From Bacillota bacterium (lineage in GTDB: Bacteria; Bacillota; Sulfobacillia; Sulfobacillales; Sulfobacillaceae): a stretch of DNA of 39,372 nucleotides. Below, piece by piece: positions 8,816 to 17,043 of the stretch. The position numbers and the translations under genes are program-made. Where the stretch lies: the NCBI GenBank assembly GCA_021820965.1, contig JAKACZ010000045.1:1-39372 (forward strand). The letters run 5' to 3'. The notes beneath the pieces are model-generated. The model did not search any database. It was given only the letters and a program-made list of their open reading frames with translations, and was not told where the DNA came from. Position 1 is the first letter of the stretch. Each line of letters opens with the position of its first letter.

Positions 8816-9211
8816 TTACTCGTTCTGTGGTATCCATTCGCCTTGCCATTCGTATAAGGGGGCCGTCGTTGTGTACTCGCGCAACGTCGCGATTTTCCCG
8901 CCGTCAAACCGCGCAACGCTGGCTCCATCAAACGCGAATTCATCTTCCCGCCACCAGCATCGAAAGGTCCACTCGATGGCGGCTGCGTTGCGTCCCCCAA
9001 CAAAGGAGCGAATATCCCATTCTAGAACCCGACCACCGGCGGCGAACCATGTCGCCATCCATTGGCGGACGCGATCGTGGCTTTTGTACACCGGCCCGTA
9101 ACATTCCGTGACCACGCAGTCGTTCGCCAGCGTGCTCAGCACCGCCTCGATATGCCTCGATTTCCAGCCTTCTACATACTGTTCCAATAACGTCCGCATC
9201 AAGTCTTCCAC
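8816..9211 (-). CDS. SnoaL-like / NTF2-fold protein
   Basis: This 131-aa protein begins EDLMRTLLEQYVEGWKSRH and continues VLSTLANDCVVTECYGPVYKSHDRVRQWMATWFAAGG. It ends with ARFDGGKIATLREYTTTAPLY. This pattern is typical of the SnoaL-like NTF2 fold: a helical start, the 'D..V...GP...G...I..W' segment, and a final FDGGKI--L-EY strand. Members are small enzymes or binding proteins with varied ligands, so no specific role is claimed. The start is GTG 9211, preceded by GGGGGG. It is an isolated minus-strand gene between the methyltransferase and two pseudogenes. Confidence 0.8.
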   Translation of the reverse strand: MEDLMRTLLEQYVEGWKSRHIEAVLSTLANDCVVTECYGPVYKSHDRVRQWMATWFAAGGRVLEWDIRSFVGGRNAAAIEWTFRCWWREDEFAFDGASVARFDGGKIATLREYTTTAPLYEWQGEWIPQNE

Positions 9212-9261
9212 GGTGAGTCCCCCCGCTTGGCACTGTTTGCCTTGGATTTATCAGTGATCAG

Positions 9262-9725
9262 CTAGCCGCGCACTCCCCATCGATTTCGCGGCCAGTTGTG
9301 GAGAAAGATTGGCCATCGGTCTAATTGGCGTAAGGCGAACACCCGATCTCCCTGCCCCGCCGATGCCAATCCCAAATTGGTGGACAGGCTCATCACCACC
9401 CGGGCGCGCACCGCCCACCAAAAAGCCTCGGGGGCCTTCCTCACGTCGTCGAGTCGGTAGGCCTAGACAACGAGGAGGTGATCGATGCCCTCCAACAACG
9501 CGGTGTTGGAGACAAAGCTGGCCAAGTCCCAAAACCGCGGCATGAGTGACACGTTCAAAGTCGATCCCCCGCCAGCCGTCGCGCGCCGGCAGCAGATTGC
9601 CGGGATGGGCGTCCCCATGGGCGGGAAACAGCAGGTCGTCCTTCATCCGTTGCTCAACCTCCCTGACGACGTCGCCTACCCGGGTATCCTGAACCGCTAT
9701 AGGGCGCAGCTGTTCAACCGCTCTA
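9262..9725 (-). pseudogene. aminoglycoside/choline-kinase-like phosphotransferase remnant
   Basis: In one frame the minus strand gives DDLLFPAHGDAHPGNLLPA and IDFERV, the catalytic HGD-x4-N loop and the DF(E) metal motif of the APH/choline kinase fold. The next stretch continues only after a frameshift near 9540, as PRFWDLASFVSNTALLEG. An in-frame TAG then interrupts it (about 9460), before YRLDDVRKAPEAFWWAVRAR and a tail ending at 9262. The N-terminal lobe is absent: at about 9725 the sequence becomes the dehydrogenase remnant. Two lesions and a missing N-lobe make it a clear pseudogene. Confidence 0.8.
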
Positions 9726-10285
9726 TCACGCCCGGCCCCACCGCGTTGATGCGAATGTTGTAGGGACCCCATTCTTGCGCCACAGTACGCATGTAGCCCA
9801 GGACGCCGGCACGCACAGCCACGGTATGGGCCACACCTGGAATCCCGCGGTCCAGCAGACTAACCACAATGTTGATGATTGTGCCTCCACCGGATTGGGC
9901 CATGACGCGGGAGACGGCCTGGCTCATATAAATGGTGCCGTAAAGATTGGTGCGCAAGACCGCATCCAGGCCTCGCGGGGAAATCTCCAGCGCCGCTTTC
10001 GGAAACTCACATCCGGCATTGTTCACCAAAATATCAATGCGGCCCCATGCCTCGAGGATGTGCTGGACCCCCGCTTCAACCGCATCCCGGATATCCAGCC
10101 CGTCAAGCCCTCTTTTTCCATCACCCGACGGGTGTGTTCAAGTACCTCGGGGCGTCGGCCGACAATGGCCACGGACGCCCGAGGTACTCCGCCATTGCGC
10201 GTCCCAGTCCCGTGCCGCCTCCCGTTATCAGTGCCACCCAATCCCGAAATAGCTGCCGGTCAAAAATCTCCTACGGTGAGCCGGC
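9726..10285 (-). pseudogene. short-chain dehydrogenase/reductase remnant
   Basis: Read backwards from about 10285, the minus strand gives FRDWVALITGGGTGLGRAMA, the Rossmann TGGGxGLG motif. A frameshift near 10180 leads to SVAIVGRRPEVLEHTRRVM. Another near 10090 leads to LDIRDAVEAGVQHILEAWG and then LVNNAGCEF (the NNAG motif). It ends with EWGPYNIRINAVGPG at about 9735. The usual catalytic Ser/Tyr/Lys stretch is poorly kept (a Tyr-x3-Lys is not visible), and the last part is lost into the phosphotransferase remnant. The family resembles 2,4-dienoyl-CoA reductase-like enzymes. The start codon also seems mutated (ATT where ATG is expected after AGGAG). Confidence 0.8.
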
Positions 10286-10289
10286 CATG

Positions 10290-11687
10290 TTACTCCTCCG
10301 GGCGTGTCAGCCGCTCAAGGTCCAGTGCCTGGTTTAGCTCGGTTTCATCCAAAAGTCCCTCCTCGCGGACAACCTCGCGAACGGTCTTTCCGGTAGCGAA
10401 TGCGGTTTTAGCCACCACGGCGGCACGGTCGTAGCCAATGTAAGGATTTAGCGCGGTCGCGATGGCGGTGCTCTTTTCGACATAACCGGTGACTCGGTCG
10501 CGATCGACTTCCAATCCTTTCAGCGCTTGACGATTGAGCGCATCAAGGCCGTGGGCCATGATGCTGATTTCATGCAGCAGGTTAAACGCCACGACCGGCA
10601 TCATGACGTTGAGCTCCAGTTGGGCACCGCCTACCGCCGCCTGCACGGTAGCATCGCATCCGAGCACCTGATAGCAAATCATGTTCATCATTTCCGCCAT
10701 GACCGGATTTACCTTACCGGGCATAATCGATGAGCCCGGCTGCACAGCTGGCAACTGCAGTTCCGCCAGCCCCGTGCGCGGTCCCGAGCTCAACAGCCGA
10801 ATGTCGTTGGCGATTTTCCCGACCGCCGTGGCCAACCCGCGCACAGCCCCGGACAATTCCAGCACCGCATCCATGTTTTGAATAAATGCAAACATATTAT
10901 CCGGCAAACGAAACGCAAGCCCGGTTTTCTCCGATACCGCCTTAACCGCCCGCGCCTTATACTCCGGATGGGCATTAATGCCCGTGCCCACGGCGTTTCC
11001 TCCCAGTCCAATAGCATAAAGCTTGGTCACCGACTCCTGCAGGGTCTGGCGCCAATAGCGGAGGGCGCCCGCCCACCCGCCGACTTCCTGACCGAGCCGC
11101 ATGGGCACCGCATCCTGTAAATGGGTCCGACCCGATTTCACGATGCCCATCCAAGCCTTAGCCTTTTCTTCCAGTGTGTCTTCCACCGCTTGAACCGACG
11201 GAATCAGATCGTCATGCATAGCCTCGGCTCCGGCAATATGTATGGCCACGTGAATCGTGTCGTTGGTGGACTGCGCCATATTGACCTGATCATTGGGATG
11301 CACCAAGGACACATCGCCGCGATGGCCTCCCAGGATTTCCTGGGCCCGGTTGGCGATGACCTCATTGGCGTTCATGTTCTGAGAGGTTCCCGCCCCGGCT
11401 TGATAGACATCGACCACGAATTGACTATCCCATTGGCCTGAGATGACTTCGTCCGCGGCTTGCATAATCGCTTGCTGGACGTCGGGCTTTAGATTCCCGA
11501 CTTCGCCGTTGGCGCGGGCCGCGGCCCATTTAATAATGCCTTGGGCGCGAATGAACCGGCGTGGCAGACGAAGTCCGCTGATGGGAAAATTCTCAATCGC
11601 CCGCTGCGTCTGCGGTCCCCATAACGCCTCTTCCGGAACGCGCACCTCACCTAAGGAGTCCCGGCTGACCCGATACTGCTGTTCCAC
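10290..11687 (-). CDS. aspartase/class II fumarase superfamily lyase, probably aspartate ammonia-lyase
   Basis: This 465-aa tetrameric lyase has all superfamily signatures: GAGTSQNMNANEV, AQSTNDTIHV, GRTHLQDAVPMRLGQE and the GSSIMPGKVNP loop. Both aspartase (aspartate to fumarate plus ammonia) and fumarase C share this fold. Three details favour aspartase. GAGTS stands where fumarases have GSGTQ, STND where they have SSND, and LELNVMMPV where they have NFELNVxxP. The N-terminus, LWGPQTQRAIENFPISG, is more fumarase-like, so the subtype is open and I give no symbol. The start is GTG 11687, after AAAGGAGG. The short-chain dehydrogenase remnant follows closely, and fumarate would link either product to the TCA cycle. 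Confidence 0.9.
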   Translation of the reverse strand: MEQQYRVSRDSLGEVRVPEEALWGPQTQRAIENFPISGLRLPRRFIRAQGIIKWAAARANGEVGNLKPDVQQAIMQAADEVISGQWDSQFVVDVYQAGAGTSQNMNANEVIANRAQEILGGHRGDVSLVHPNDQVNMAQSTNDTIHVAIHIAGAEAMHDDLIPSVQAVEDTLEEKAKAWMGIVKSGRTHLQDAVPMRLGQEVGGWAGALRYWRQTLQESVTKLYAIGLGGNAVGTGINAHPEYKARAVKAVSEKTGLAFRLPDNMFAFIQNMDAVLELSGAVRGLATAVGKIANDIRLLSSGPRTGLAELQLPAVQPGSSIMPGKVNPVMAEMMNMICYQVLGCDATVQAAVGGAQLELNVMMPVVAFNLLHEISIMAHGLDALNRQALKGLEVDRDRVTGYVEKSTAIATALNPYIGYDRAAVVAKTAFATGKTVREVVREEGLLDETELNQALDLERLTRPEE

Positions 11688-11781
11688 AATGTGGCCTCCT
11701 TTGTATCAATCCATGACTCCATTGTACACAAAAGCGCGCAGACCACCGCCAATTCGACGCCGGCGTGCCAAAACAGAAAAT

Positions 11782-11916
11782 TTATTCAGACGGCTCGGAT
11801 GAACGAATGCCGGAGGCGATGGCCCACACAATTGCCATGGCCAAGGCGCCCCTAACCGAGCCGCCACCGGCCATGACGACGGCGAATCCGATTGCGGCCC
11901 CGGTCAGTATCGCCAT
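11782..11916 (-). CDS. small membrane protein, 44 aa, downstream of uppP
   Basis: An ORF begins at ATG 11916, seven bases after AGGAGAG, and ends in TAA at 11782. It encodes a glycine/alanine-rich hydrophobic peptide starting MAILTGAAIGFAVVMAGGG and ending with the polar tail IRSSEPSE. Almost the whole chain could form one or two transmembrane helices. It lies 16 bases after the uppP stop, so it is probably cotranscribed. The good ribosome site and position make it credible, but I do not recognise the family. Confidence 0.6.
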   Translation of the reverse strand: MAILTGAAIGFAVVMAGGGSVRGALAMAIVWAIASGIRSSEPSE

Positions 11917-11932
11917 GCAAACTCTCCTCTCG

Positions 11933-12754
11933 TCAATGTACGATAACCAGAGCGGCCACACCCAAAATCATGGAAATCACGGCGAATACCCGTAAGCGAT
12001 GATGCTCGAAGTACTGCATTAAGAATCGAGTCGACAGCCACGCGGTCGCCCCGGCCACCACGCCTCCCAGCAAAGCCGGCAACAGAAGGCCGTGGACGCC
12101 GCCATGAAGTTTGGGGACCTCAACCAGCGCCGCAGCCAGAATAATGGGGGTGGCCATGAGAAAGCTGAAGCGGGCTGCCTCCCGATACGAAAGTCCCACC
12201 CCCAGGCCGCCGGTCATCGTACTGCCCGAGCGCGACAGTCCGGGGATGAGCGCAAGAATCTGAAAAAGGCCGATACGAAACGCCTGACTCGACTTAAGTT
12301 CCGTCAGCGCCTTGCCCGTGTCGGCGCGGCCTTGATGGAGGCGGTCCCCGATGAGCATAATCAGGCCGTTAGCAATAAGGAAGGCGGCAGCCCATAGCGG
12401 CTTACCGAACAGATGACTCAGCGGGTTTTTCAGCACCAAGCCCACGATTCCCGCCGGAATGCTGGCCCAGACCACCATCCAAAAGAGGCGTCCGTCCTCC
12501 GTGTGACGGCCCCCAATCCACAGAATTAGCCCCCGGATGAGGCGGTACCATTCGCGAACAAAGTAGAGAAACAAGGCCAGCCCCGTGCCAAGGTGCAACG
12601 CCACCAAGAACGGAAGATACATAGACCCCGATTGAGGCACAGTCATACGCACAACATGCGGCAAAATCACCAGAATCCCGAGGCTCGAGAGCGGAAATAG
12701 TTCGGCAAGACCTTGGACCAACCCTAAAACGACGGCGGTAACAACTCCCAACAC
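11933..12754 (-). CDS. uppP: undecaprenyl-diphosphatase (UppP/BacA), variant active site
   Basis: This integral membrane phosphatase recycles undecaprenyl pyrophosphate to the monophosphate carrier for peptidoglycan and other polymers. The sequence has the (E/Q)xxxE motif as QGLAE (residues 14-18), the PLSS segment, and PGLSRSGSTMTGG, the PGxSRSxxT motif. About eight hydrophobic segments cover the 273 residues. An oddity is that SSLGI (23-27) replaces the usual SSTGH or SSxAH, so the conserved His is an Ile here. The start is GTG 12754, six bases after AAGGGGG. A 44-aa membrane peptide follows. Activity is likely but should be tested, given the missing His. Confidence 0.9.
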   Translation of the reverse strand: MLGVVTAVVLGLVQGLAELFPLSSLGILVILPHVVRMTVPQSGSMYLPFLVALHLGTGLALFLYFVREWYRLIRGLILWIGGRHTEDGRLFWMVVWASIPAGIVGLVLKNPLSHLFGKPLWAAAFLIANGLIMLIGDRLHQGRADTGKALTELKSSQAFRIGLFQILALIPGLSRSGSTMTGGLGVGLSYREAARFSFLMATPIILAAALVEVPKLHGGVHGLLLPALLGGVVAGATAWLSTRFLMQYFEHHRLRVFAVISMILGVAALVIVH

Positions 12755-12917
12755 CTGGTCCCCCTTATGTCCTCGGTCTGCCTCGATCTCACCACGCCAA
12801 GATTACGGATCCATTAGGCCCGGATTCAGTTACGATAAAGATTTTGTGCGGGTGGGGGCGATCTGGCCGAGCCTTCGCCAACGCGTTACAATGGCGAGCA
12901 GGAAATGGGGGTCAGGC

Positions 12918-13484
12918 ATGGCTCATCGAAATCTATGGTGGGGCATTGGCGTTTTGCTGCTGGCGGCCTTCGTCGCCCTATGGTTCATGCGCCGCGCCGA
13001 GAATTCGCCATCGCCAACAACGCGGGCGGCCATTGTCGCAACGGTCAAGAAGATGCTGGTTTTGTCGGAGCCGTCCGTGCCCGAAAGGCAAGTGCCAAAA
13101 GGAACGACGCCGAGTGCCGCGAGTGTGCGTCAATTGCTGCAGGAGGAAACTCACGCCCTTAAATCGGTTTATGTGGCAAATTCTCAGGCATACCGCCAAA
13201 ACCTCGAATCATATCGTGTAGCGCTGTCTCAGGTCGGTTCCAAGCGCCGCTTCAATGTGCGCGTCGCCAGGTTCTTGGTGGCATCGCTCACCGTGAGCGG
13301 CAATTCCGCCTCGGTGGAATGGCAGGCCACCGTACATTTTGTGACCACCGTGCGCGTGCCTGGGTCTGAGGTGTGGGCCAGACCGAGCAACACGACGCGA
13401 CATCTGGTGGGCACCACAGTGATGATGCAGGAGGCAAGTCATGGCTGGTACGTCTCCTCGGGCGTGCAAAATACGGGCCGGTAA
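12918..13484 (+). CDS. hypothetical protein with N-terminal membrane anchor
   Basis: The 188-aa product starts MAHRNLWWGIGVLLLAAF, a positively charged end followed by one hydrophobic helix (about 7-23), then a soluble extracytoplasmic domain. The middle has a helical stretch, EETHALKSVYVANSQAYRQ. The second half alternates like beta strands (VARFLVASLTVSGNSASVEW, VHFVTTVRVPG), resembling NTF2/Mce-associated or DUF4440-like stress-domain architecture, though I cannot assign a family. The start is ATG 12918, seven bases after GGGGG; upstream in-frame starts lack a ribosome site. It is divergent from uppP and is the only plus-strand gene nearby. Confidence 0.65.
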   Translation: MAHRNLWWGIGVLLLAAFVALWFMRRAENSPSPTTRAAIVATVKKMLVLSEPSVPERQVPKGTTPSAASVRQLLQEETHALKSVYVANSQAYRQNLESYRVALSQVGSKRRFNVRVARFLVASLTVSGNSASVEWQATVHFVTTVRVPGSEVWARPSNTTRHLVGTTVMMQEASHGWYVSSGVQNTGR

Positions 13485-13486
13485 CC

Positions 13487-13525
13487 GGAAAAAGATTAGA
13501 GGCCGTCTCATGAGACAGCCTCTAA
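13487..13525 (-). terminator. rho-independent terminator of the small RHH-like gene
   Basis: TTAGAGGC-x-GTCTC pairs with GAGAC-x-GCCTCTAA, 13 of 14 positions, around a two-base centre (13496-13525). On the minus strand it is followed by TCTTTTT. It ends the small gene at 13557-13724, and may also act from the other side for the convergent gene ending at 13484. Confidence 0.75.
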
Positions 13526-13556
13526 TAAAGAGAGATAAGAGCTAATGCACCTGAAC

Positions 13557-13724
13557 CTACTGGACCGACTCTAATCCACGCTGCGACAGGGCTTCGTTCA
13601 ATAAAGACCGCACCACCTCTGAAGGGGGGATTTTAGTCTCCCGGGCGATCTTTTGCACCGCCCGGATCTGCCAGGTGTAAAGATAATAGTCGGCGCGCTT
13701 TTGATCGGCGGGTCGCTTTTGCAT
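13557..13724 (-). CDS. small ribbon-helix-helix-like protein, 55 aa
   Basis: ATG 13724 lies eight bases after AAGGAGG, and the ORF ends at TAG 13557. The product starts MQKRPADQKRADYYLYTWQI and continues RAVQKIARETKIPPSEVVRS, LLNEAL. This is the layout of MetJ/Arc (CopG) ribbon-helix-helix proteins: a short strand (YYLYTW), helix A (AVQKIARETK), then a turn and helix B (PPSEVVRSLLNEAL). Such proteins bind DNA as dimers. No toxin partner is adjacent, so it is more likely a stand-alone regulator. The assignment rests on pattern alone. A good terminator follows. Confidence 0.7.
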   Translation of the reverse strand: MQKRPADQKRADYYLYTWQIRAVQKIARETKIPPSEVVRSLLNEALSQRGLESVQ

Positions 13725-13817
13725 GGTTTGAGCCTCCTTTAATCGTTATAACGCAGACCCCCCGGATTAGGTTACGGCACATTTAAAGATTCTTCTAGAA
13801 ATTTTTCCCCGACCTCT

Positions 13818-14732
13818 TTAAAGGCCCGGCAACCCGGCCTGAACGGTCTGCCAGGTGGGAAAAGAAGACTGCGCCCCAATCTTGGTTGTCGAGAGCGCCG
13901 CCGCATGATTTGCCACGCGAATCGCATCCGACAGCGCCTCCCCGCTATCCAGACGGGCCGCCAGCGCTCCGGCAAACGCGTCTCCGGCTCCCACCGCGTC
14001 AATCGCCTTAACCGGTTCGCCCGGCAAATAAAAGAGGCCTCGCGCGGTTGCCCACACCACCCCCTGTTCCCCCAGTTTGACAATCGCCGCCTCAACACCG
14101 CGCCCACGGAGCTGGCGGGCCGCGGCCTTGGCCGAGCGCACGTCAGTAATCGAGGTGTTGAGCAGCGTCTCCGCTTCGCCCTGGTTAGGTGTGATGATGT
14201 CGACGCGGTAAAAGGACTTCGGCAGCCGTTCTTGAGCTGGAGCGGGATCCAAGATAATGCGAGCGCCGGCCCGCTTCGCAATCCTGATTGCCTCTTCAAC
14301 CACGTCGAAGGGAATCTCCAATTGCAACAGCAAAATGTCCCGGGACGTCAAAACCTGCCGAAGGTCCTTCAGAACCTCATCGTCGATCGCGCCGTTAGCC
14401 CCCGGCACCACGGTAATCGCATTTTGCCCGGACTCCTCCACCACAATCATCGCCAGTCCGGTTGGTCGATCCCGGCTGACGCCGATGTGACTCAAATCAA
14501 CCCCGTCTTGACGCAAGAACTTCAAGGCCTGCATGGCGAATGCGTCGTCGCCGACCATGCCCAGGAGCGCAGTGTCCCGTCCCATGCGTCGGGAGGCCAG
14601 CGCCTGATTGGCCCCTTTCCCACCGGGACTGGTGGTCATGCTCTCGGCCAGTCCGGTCTCGCCCGGCTTAGGGACCCTTTTGATTCGCGCAATCAAATCC
14701 AGATTAATGCTTCCAAGCACCACAACGGGCAT
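13818..14732 (-). CDS. rbsK: ribokinase (PfkB family carbohydrate kinase)
   Basis: This cytoplasmic enzyme phosphorylates ribose to ribose 5-phosphate with ATP. The N-terminus, VVVLGSINLDLIARIKRVPKPGET, and the following PGGKGANQALASRRMG form the ribose-binding lid and PfkB signature 1. LDPAP, ITPNQGEAE and the C-terminal DAVGAGDAFAGALAARL (signature 2, with the catalytic Asp in GAGD) complete the set. Its 304-aa length fits. The start is ATG 14732, ten bases after GGGGAGG; the GTG at 14744 overlaps that site. No rbs transporter genes are adjacent, so ribose or a related sugar/nucleoside may come from elsewhere. Confidence 0.92.
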   Translation of the reverse strand: MPVVVLGSINLDLIARIKRVPKPGETGLAESMTTSPGGKGANQALASRRMGRDTALLGMVGDDAFAMQALKFLRQDGVDLSHIGVSRDRPTGLAMIVVEESGQNAITVVPGANGAIDDEVLKDLRQVLTSRDILLLQLEIPFDVVEEAIRIAKRAGARIILDPAPAQERLPKSFYRVDIITPNQGEAETLLNTSITDVRSAKAAARQLRGRGVEAAIVKLGEQGVVWATARGLFYLPGEPVKAIDAVGAGDAFAGALAARLDSGEALSDAIRVANHAAALSTTKIGAQSSFPTWQTVQAGLPGL

Positions 14733-14961
14733 GAAGCCAGCCACCTCCCCAATTACCGGTTAGCTTCGGCAACTTGATGGGTATTTCCTCTCGATTGACG
14801 GCCAAAGCGATGCTCCATGGAACAAATGGAACCGACGACCCGACTGATATCGTGGGCATCTTAGCTATGCTATCCCACCGACGCCGGTTTTAGTTAATCC
14901 GCTATAACCGTGGAGCCGCATTGCGTATGATGAGAGTAGTCTAGGAAAAAAAGGAGCGGCC

Positions 14962-15744
14962 ATGAACCTTAATGCATTGATTGCCCGTCTTCCGGGCACG
15001 TACGGAGTGTATGCGAAAAATCTTCACACGGGAAAAACCCTCGCGTTTAACGAGCGCGCGGTGGTCCCCGCAGCCAGCCTAATCAAGGTTCCGATTTTGG
15101 CCGAACTATATCGCCGAGTTGAAGAAGAAGGGCTGGTGCTTGATGAAACGGTTGCCATGCACAAAGAAGACCAGGTCCCCGGATCTGGCGTATTGAAGGA
15201 CCTCACGCCCAATACTGCCTACTCTCTCCGCGATTTGGCGGCCCTGATGATTACCGTCTCCGACAATACCGCCGCCAACCTCCTCATCGATTATCTCGGC
15301 GTAGAGTCGGTTAATGCTTTGCTAAGACGCCTCGGGCTCTTGCACACGGCATTGGAACGCCGGATGGAGCGCATCCCCATGGAACGGCCGCGTCTCAACC
15401 GCACAACCGCCTATGACATGACTCGCCTGATGGAGATGCTGACCCGGGGCGAGGTCATTTCAGCGGAGGTGTCTCGCCGCATGGTCGGGCTCCTGGAGCT
15501 CTGCCAGGCCCCGTGTTCGCTAGCTCCCAACCTGTTCGACCCGCCGTTTGTGGGAGCCCTGCCCAGGCCGCGAGTTGCCCATAAAACCGGAAGTTTGAAC
15601 GACGCCCGCCACGACAGCGGCATCGTCTACGGACCCGACGCGGTTCTGGCCGTCACCATTTTGAGCCACGGGGCGCCCGAAGCCGAACTCAAACGGTCGA
15701 TTGATCGGGTAGGTCGGGCACTATATCACGAACTGCGTCGCTAG
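14962..15744 (+). CDS. class A beta-lactamase-fold serine hydrolase
   Basis: The 260-aa protein carries SLIK (S39-K42), SDN (100-102) and KTG (208-210), the three motifs of the class A penicillin-recognising fold (PF13354). The region that should hold the Glu-xx-Leu-Asn deacylation motif reads PMERPRLN, so the Glu is displaced by one residue. No signal peptide or membrane anchor is present, which is unusual for a beta-lactamase. It is therefore more likely a cytoplasmic peptidase or esterase of the same fold than a resistance enzyme. The start is ATG 14962, following AAAGGAG. An MFS pump follows on the same strand 81 bases later. Confidence 0.85.
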   Translation: MNLNALIARLPGTYGVYAKNLHTGKTLAFNERAVVPAASLIKVPILAELYRRVEEEGLVLDETVAMHKEDQVPGSGVLKDLTPNTAYSLRDLAALMITVSDNTAANLLIDYLGVESVNALLRRLGLLHTALERRMERIPMERPRLNRTTAYDMTRLMEMLTRGEVISAEVSRRMVGLLELCQAPCSLAPNLFDPPFVGALPRPRVAHKTGSLNDARHDSGIVYGPDAVLAVTILSHGAPEAELKRSIDRVGRALYHELRR

Positions 15745-15825
15745 CCTGGCGGCTGAGGCTTCCCCATTGCTGGATTGGTCTGATACACTGGGTGCGCCTC
15801 AATATCGGAGAGAGGGGCGCACGAC

Positions 15826-17040
15826 GTGCAATTTCTTGCCCGGTGGCGGGATCCCGAGATACCACAAAGTTTTTACATCCTGATGGCGGGACGGTTTGTC
15901 AATCTGGTGGGAAATTCGCTCGTTTTCCCTTTCATGACCACCTACCTGGCGGAGCGCCTTCACGCCTCCATGACTATCATAGGCCTGGTCATGACCCTGT
16001 ACGGCGCCTCACAAGTCACTGCACAGCTGATCGGGGGCGTGCTGTCGGACTCCTGGGGTCGGCGGCCGGTGATGTTGTTGGCTTTGGCCGCCGGCGCCGT
16101 GTTCACCCTGGCGGTGGGCTTGGCTCCCAACCCGGGTCTCCTCATCGCTGCATTAGTCTTGATGGGCTTGTCGATTCCGCTCTTTCAACCGGCCTCAATG
16201 GCGATGGTGGGCGATATGGTGCCGTCGGCCAAGCTAAGCCAGGCGTATAGTCTCATGCGCATGGCATCCAACGCTGGCATCATCATCGGTCCTATGATTG
16301 GTGGTTTTCTGGCCGATCATTCCTTTCTGATGGTCTTTGGTTTGGACGCGCTTTCAATGGCCGTGTTTTTTCTCATCATTGTCCTGGGCATCGGAGAACC
16401 GCCAAAACGAAAAGACCCCACCATCGTATCGCCTGGCCGCCTTCTCGATGTCGTCCGTGATCGGCCGTTCATGGTTTTTTCCGTGCTGTGGGGGCTGACC
16501 GGCATGGTTTACGCACAGCTATATCAAGTTCTGCCCGCCTATTTACATACCGATTTACACGATCCTACCAGCGTATTTGGATACCTAGCGGCGGAAAACG
16601 CGCTGCTGGTAGTGGCGCTGCAAATACCCATCACCCGCATCGTGTCAAGAATTGCGCCAAGCCGGCTAATGGCGATTGGAAGTCTCTTTTACGGCCTCGG
16701 GTTCTTTACCATGTTGGCCGGACACCGCATGGCGACTTTTGCGGTGGGGGTTTTGGTGATTACTATCGGAGAAAACGTGATCAACCCGGCTGCCTCAACC
16801 TGGGTGGCGGGAAGGGCGCCAAAGGAACTGCGCGGGCGCTATATGGGCTTCTTTGGCTTGGCCAACCGCACGGGATCGGCCCTAGGCCCCACCGTGGGCG
16901 GCGGCCTCTTGGCTGCGGGAGCAGGTCTTTGGCTAATCACCAGCGCTGCGATCGGAGGCGCCGTGTCCGCCGCGTACTGGCGGTTTTCACAGCGCGATTT
17001 GCATCTGCACCCCACAACTGGTTCGGTCATTCACTTGTAG
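15826..17040 (+). CDS. MFS transporter (drug-efflux-like)
   Basis: This is a 404-aa polytopic membrane protein with about 12 hydrophobic segments. After segment 2 it has LIGGVLSDSWGRRPVMLLAL, the MFS motif A (GxxxDxxGRRxxL) of proton-driven antiporters. NAGIIIGPMIGGFLADHS matches motif C, the antiporter motif (GxxxGPxxGG). A second motif-A-like site at GRAPKELRGRYMGFFGL begins the C-terminal half. These features suggest efflux of small molecules. The start is GTG 15826, after AGAGAGGGG. It may be cotranscribed with the upstream serine hydrolase. Confidence 0.9.
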   Translation: MQFLARWRDPEIPQSFYILMAGRFVNLVGNSLVFPFMTTYLAERLHASMTIIGLVMTLYGASQVTAQLIGGVLSDSWGRRPVMLLALAAGAVFTLAVGLAPNPGLLIAALVLMGLSIPLFQPASMAMVGDMVPSAKLSQAYSLMRMASNAGIIIGPMIGGFLADHSFLMVFGLDALSMAVFFLIIVLGIGEPPKRKDPTIVSPGRLLDVVRDRPFMVFSVLWGLTGMVYAQLYQVLPAYLHTDLHDPTSVFGYLAAENALLVVALQIPITRIVSRIAPSRLMAIGSLFYGLGFFTMLAGHRMATFAVGVLVITIGENVINPAASTWVAGRAPKELRGRYMGFFGLANRTGSALGPTVGGGLLAAGAGLWLITSAAIGGAVSAAYWRFSQRDLHLHPTTGSVIHL

Positions 17041-17043
17041 GTG

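Noticed and set aside
14962..15744. Calling the serine hydrolase an antibiotic-resistance beta-lactamase
   Set aside because: It lacks a signal peptide and the normal Glu-xx-Leu-Asn motif.
15826..17040. Long plus- and minus-strand ORFs that run antisense through the real genes (for example 16488-17138)
   Set aside because: They lie inside genes with clear motifs, have no ribosome sites, and their products look like random arginine- and proline-rich chains.
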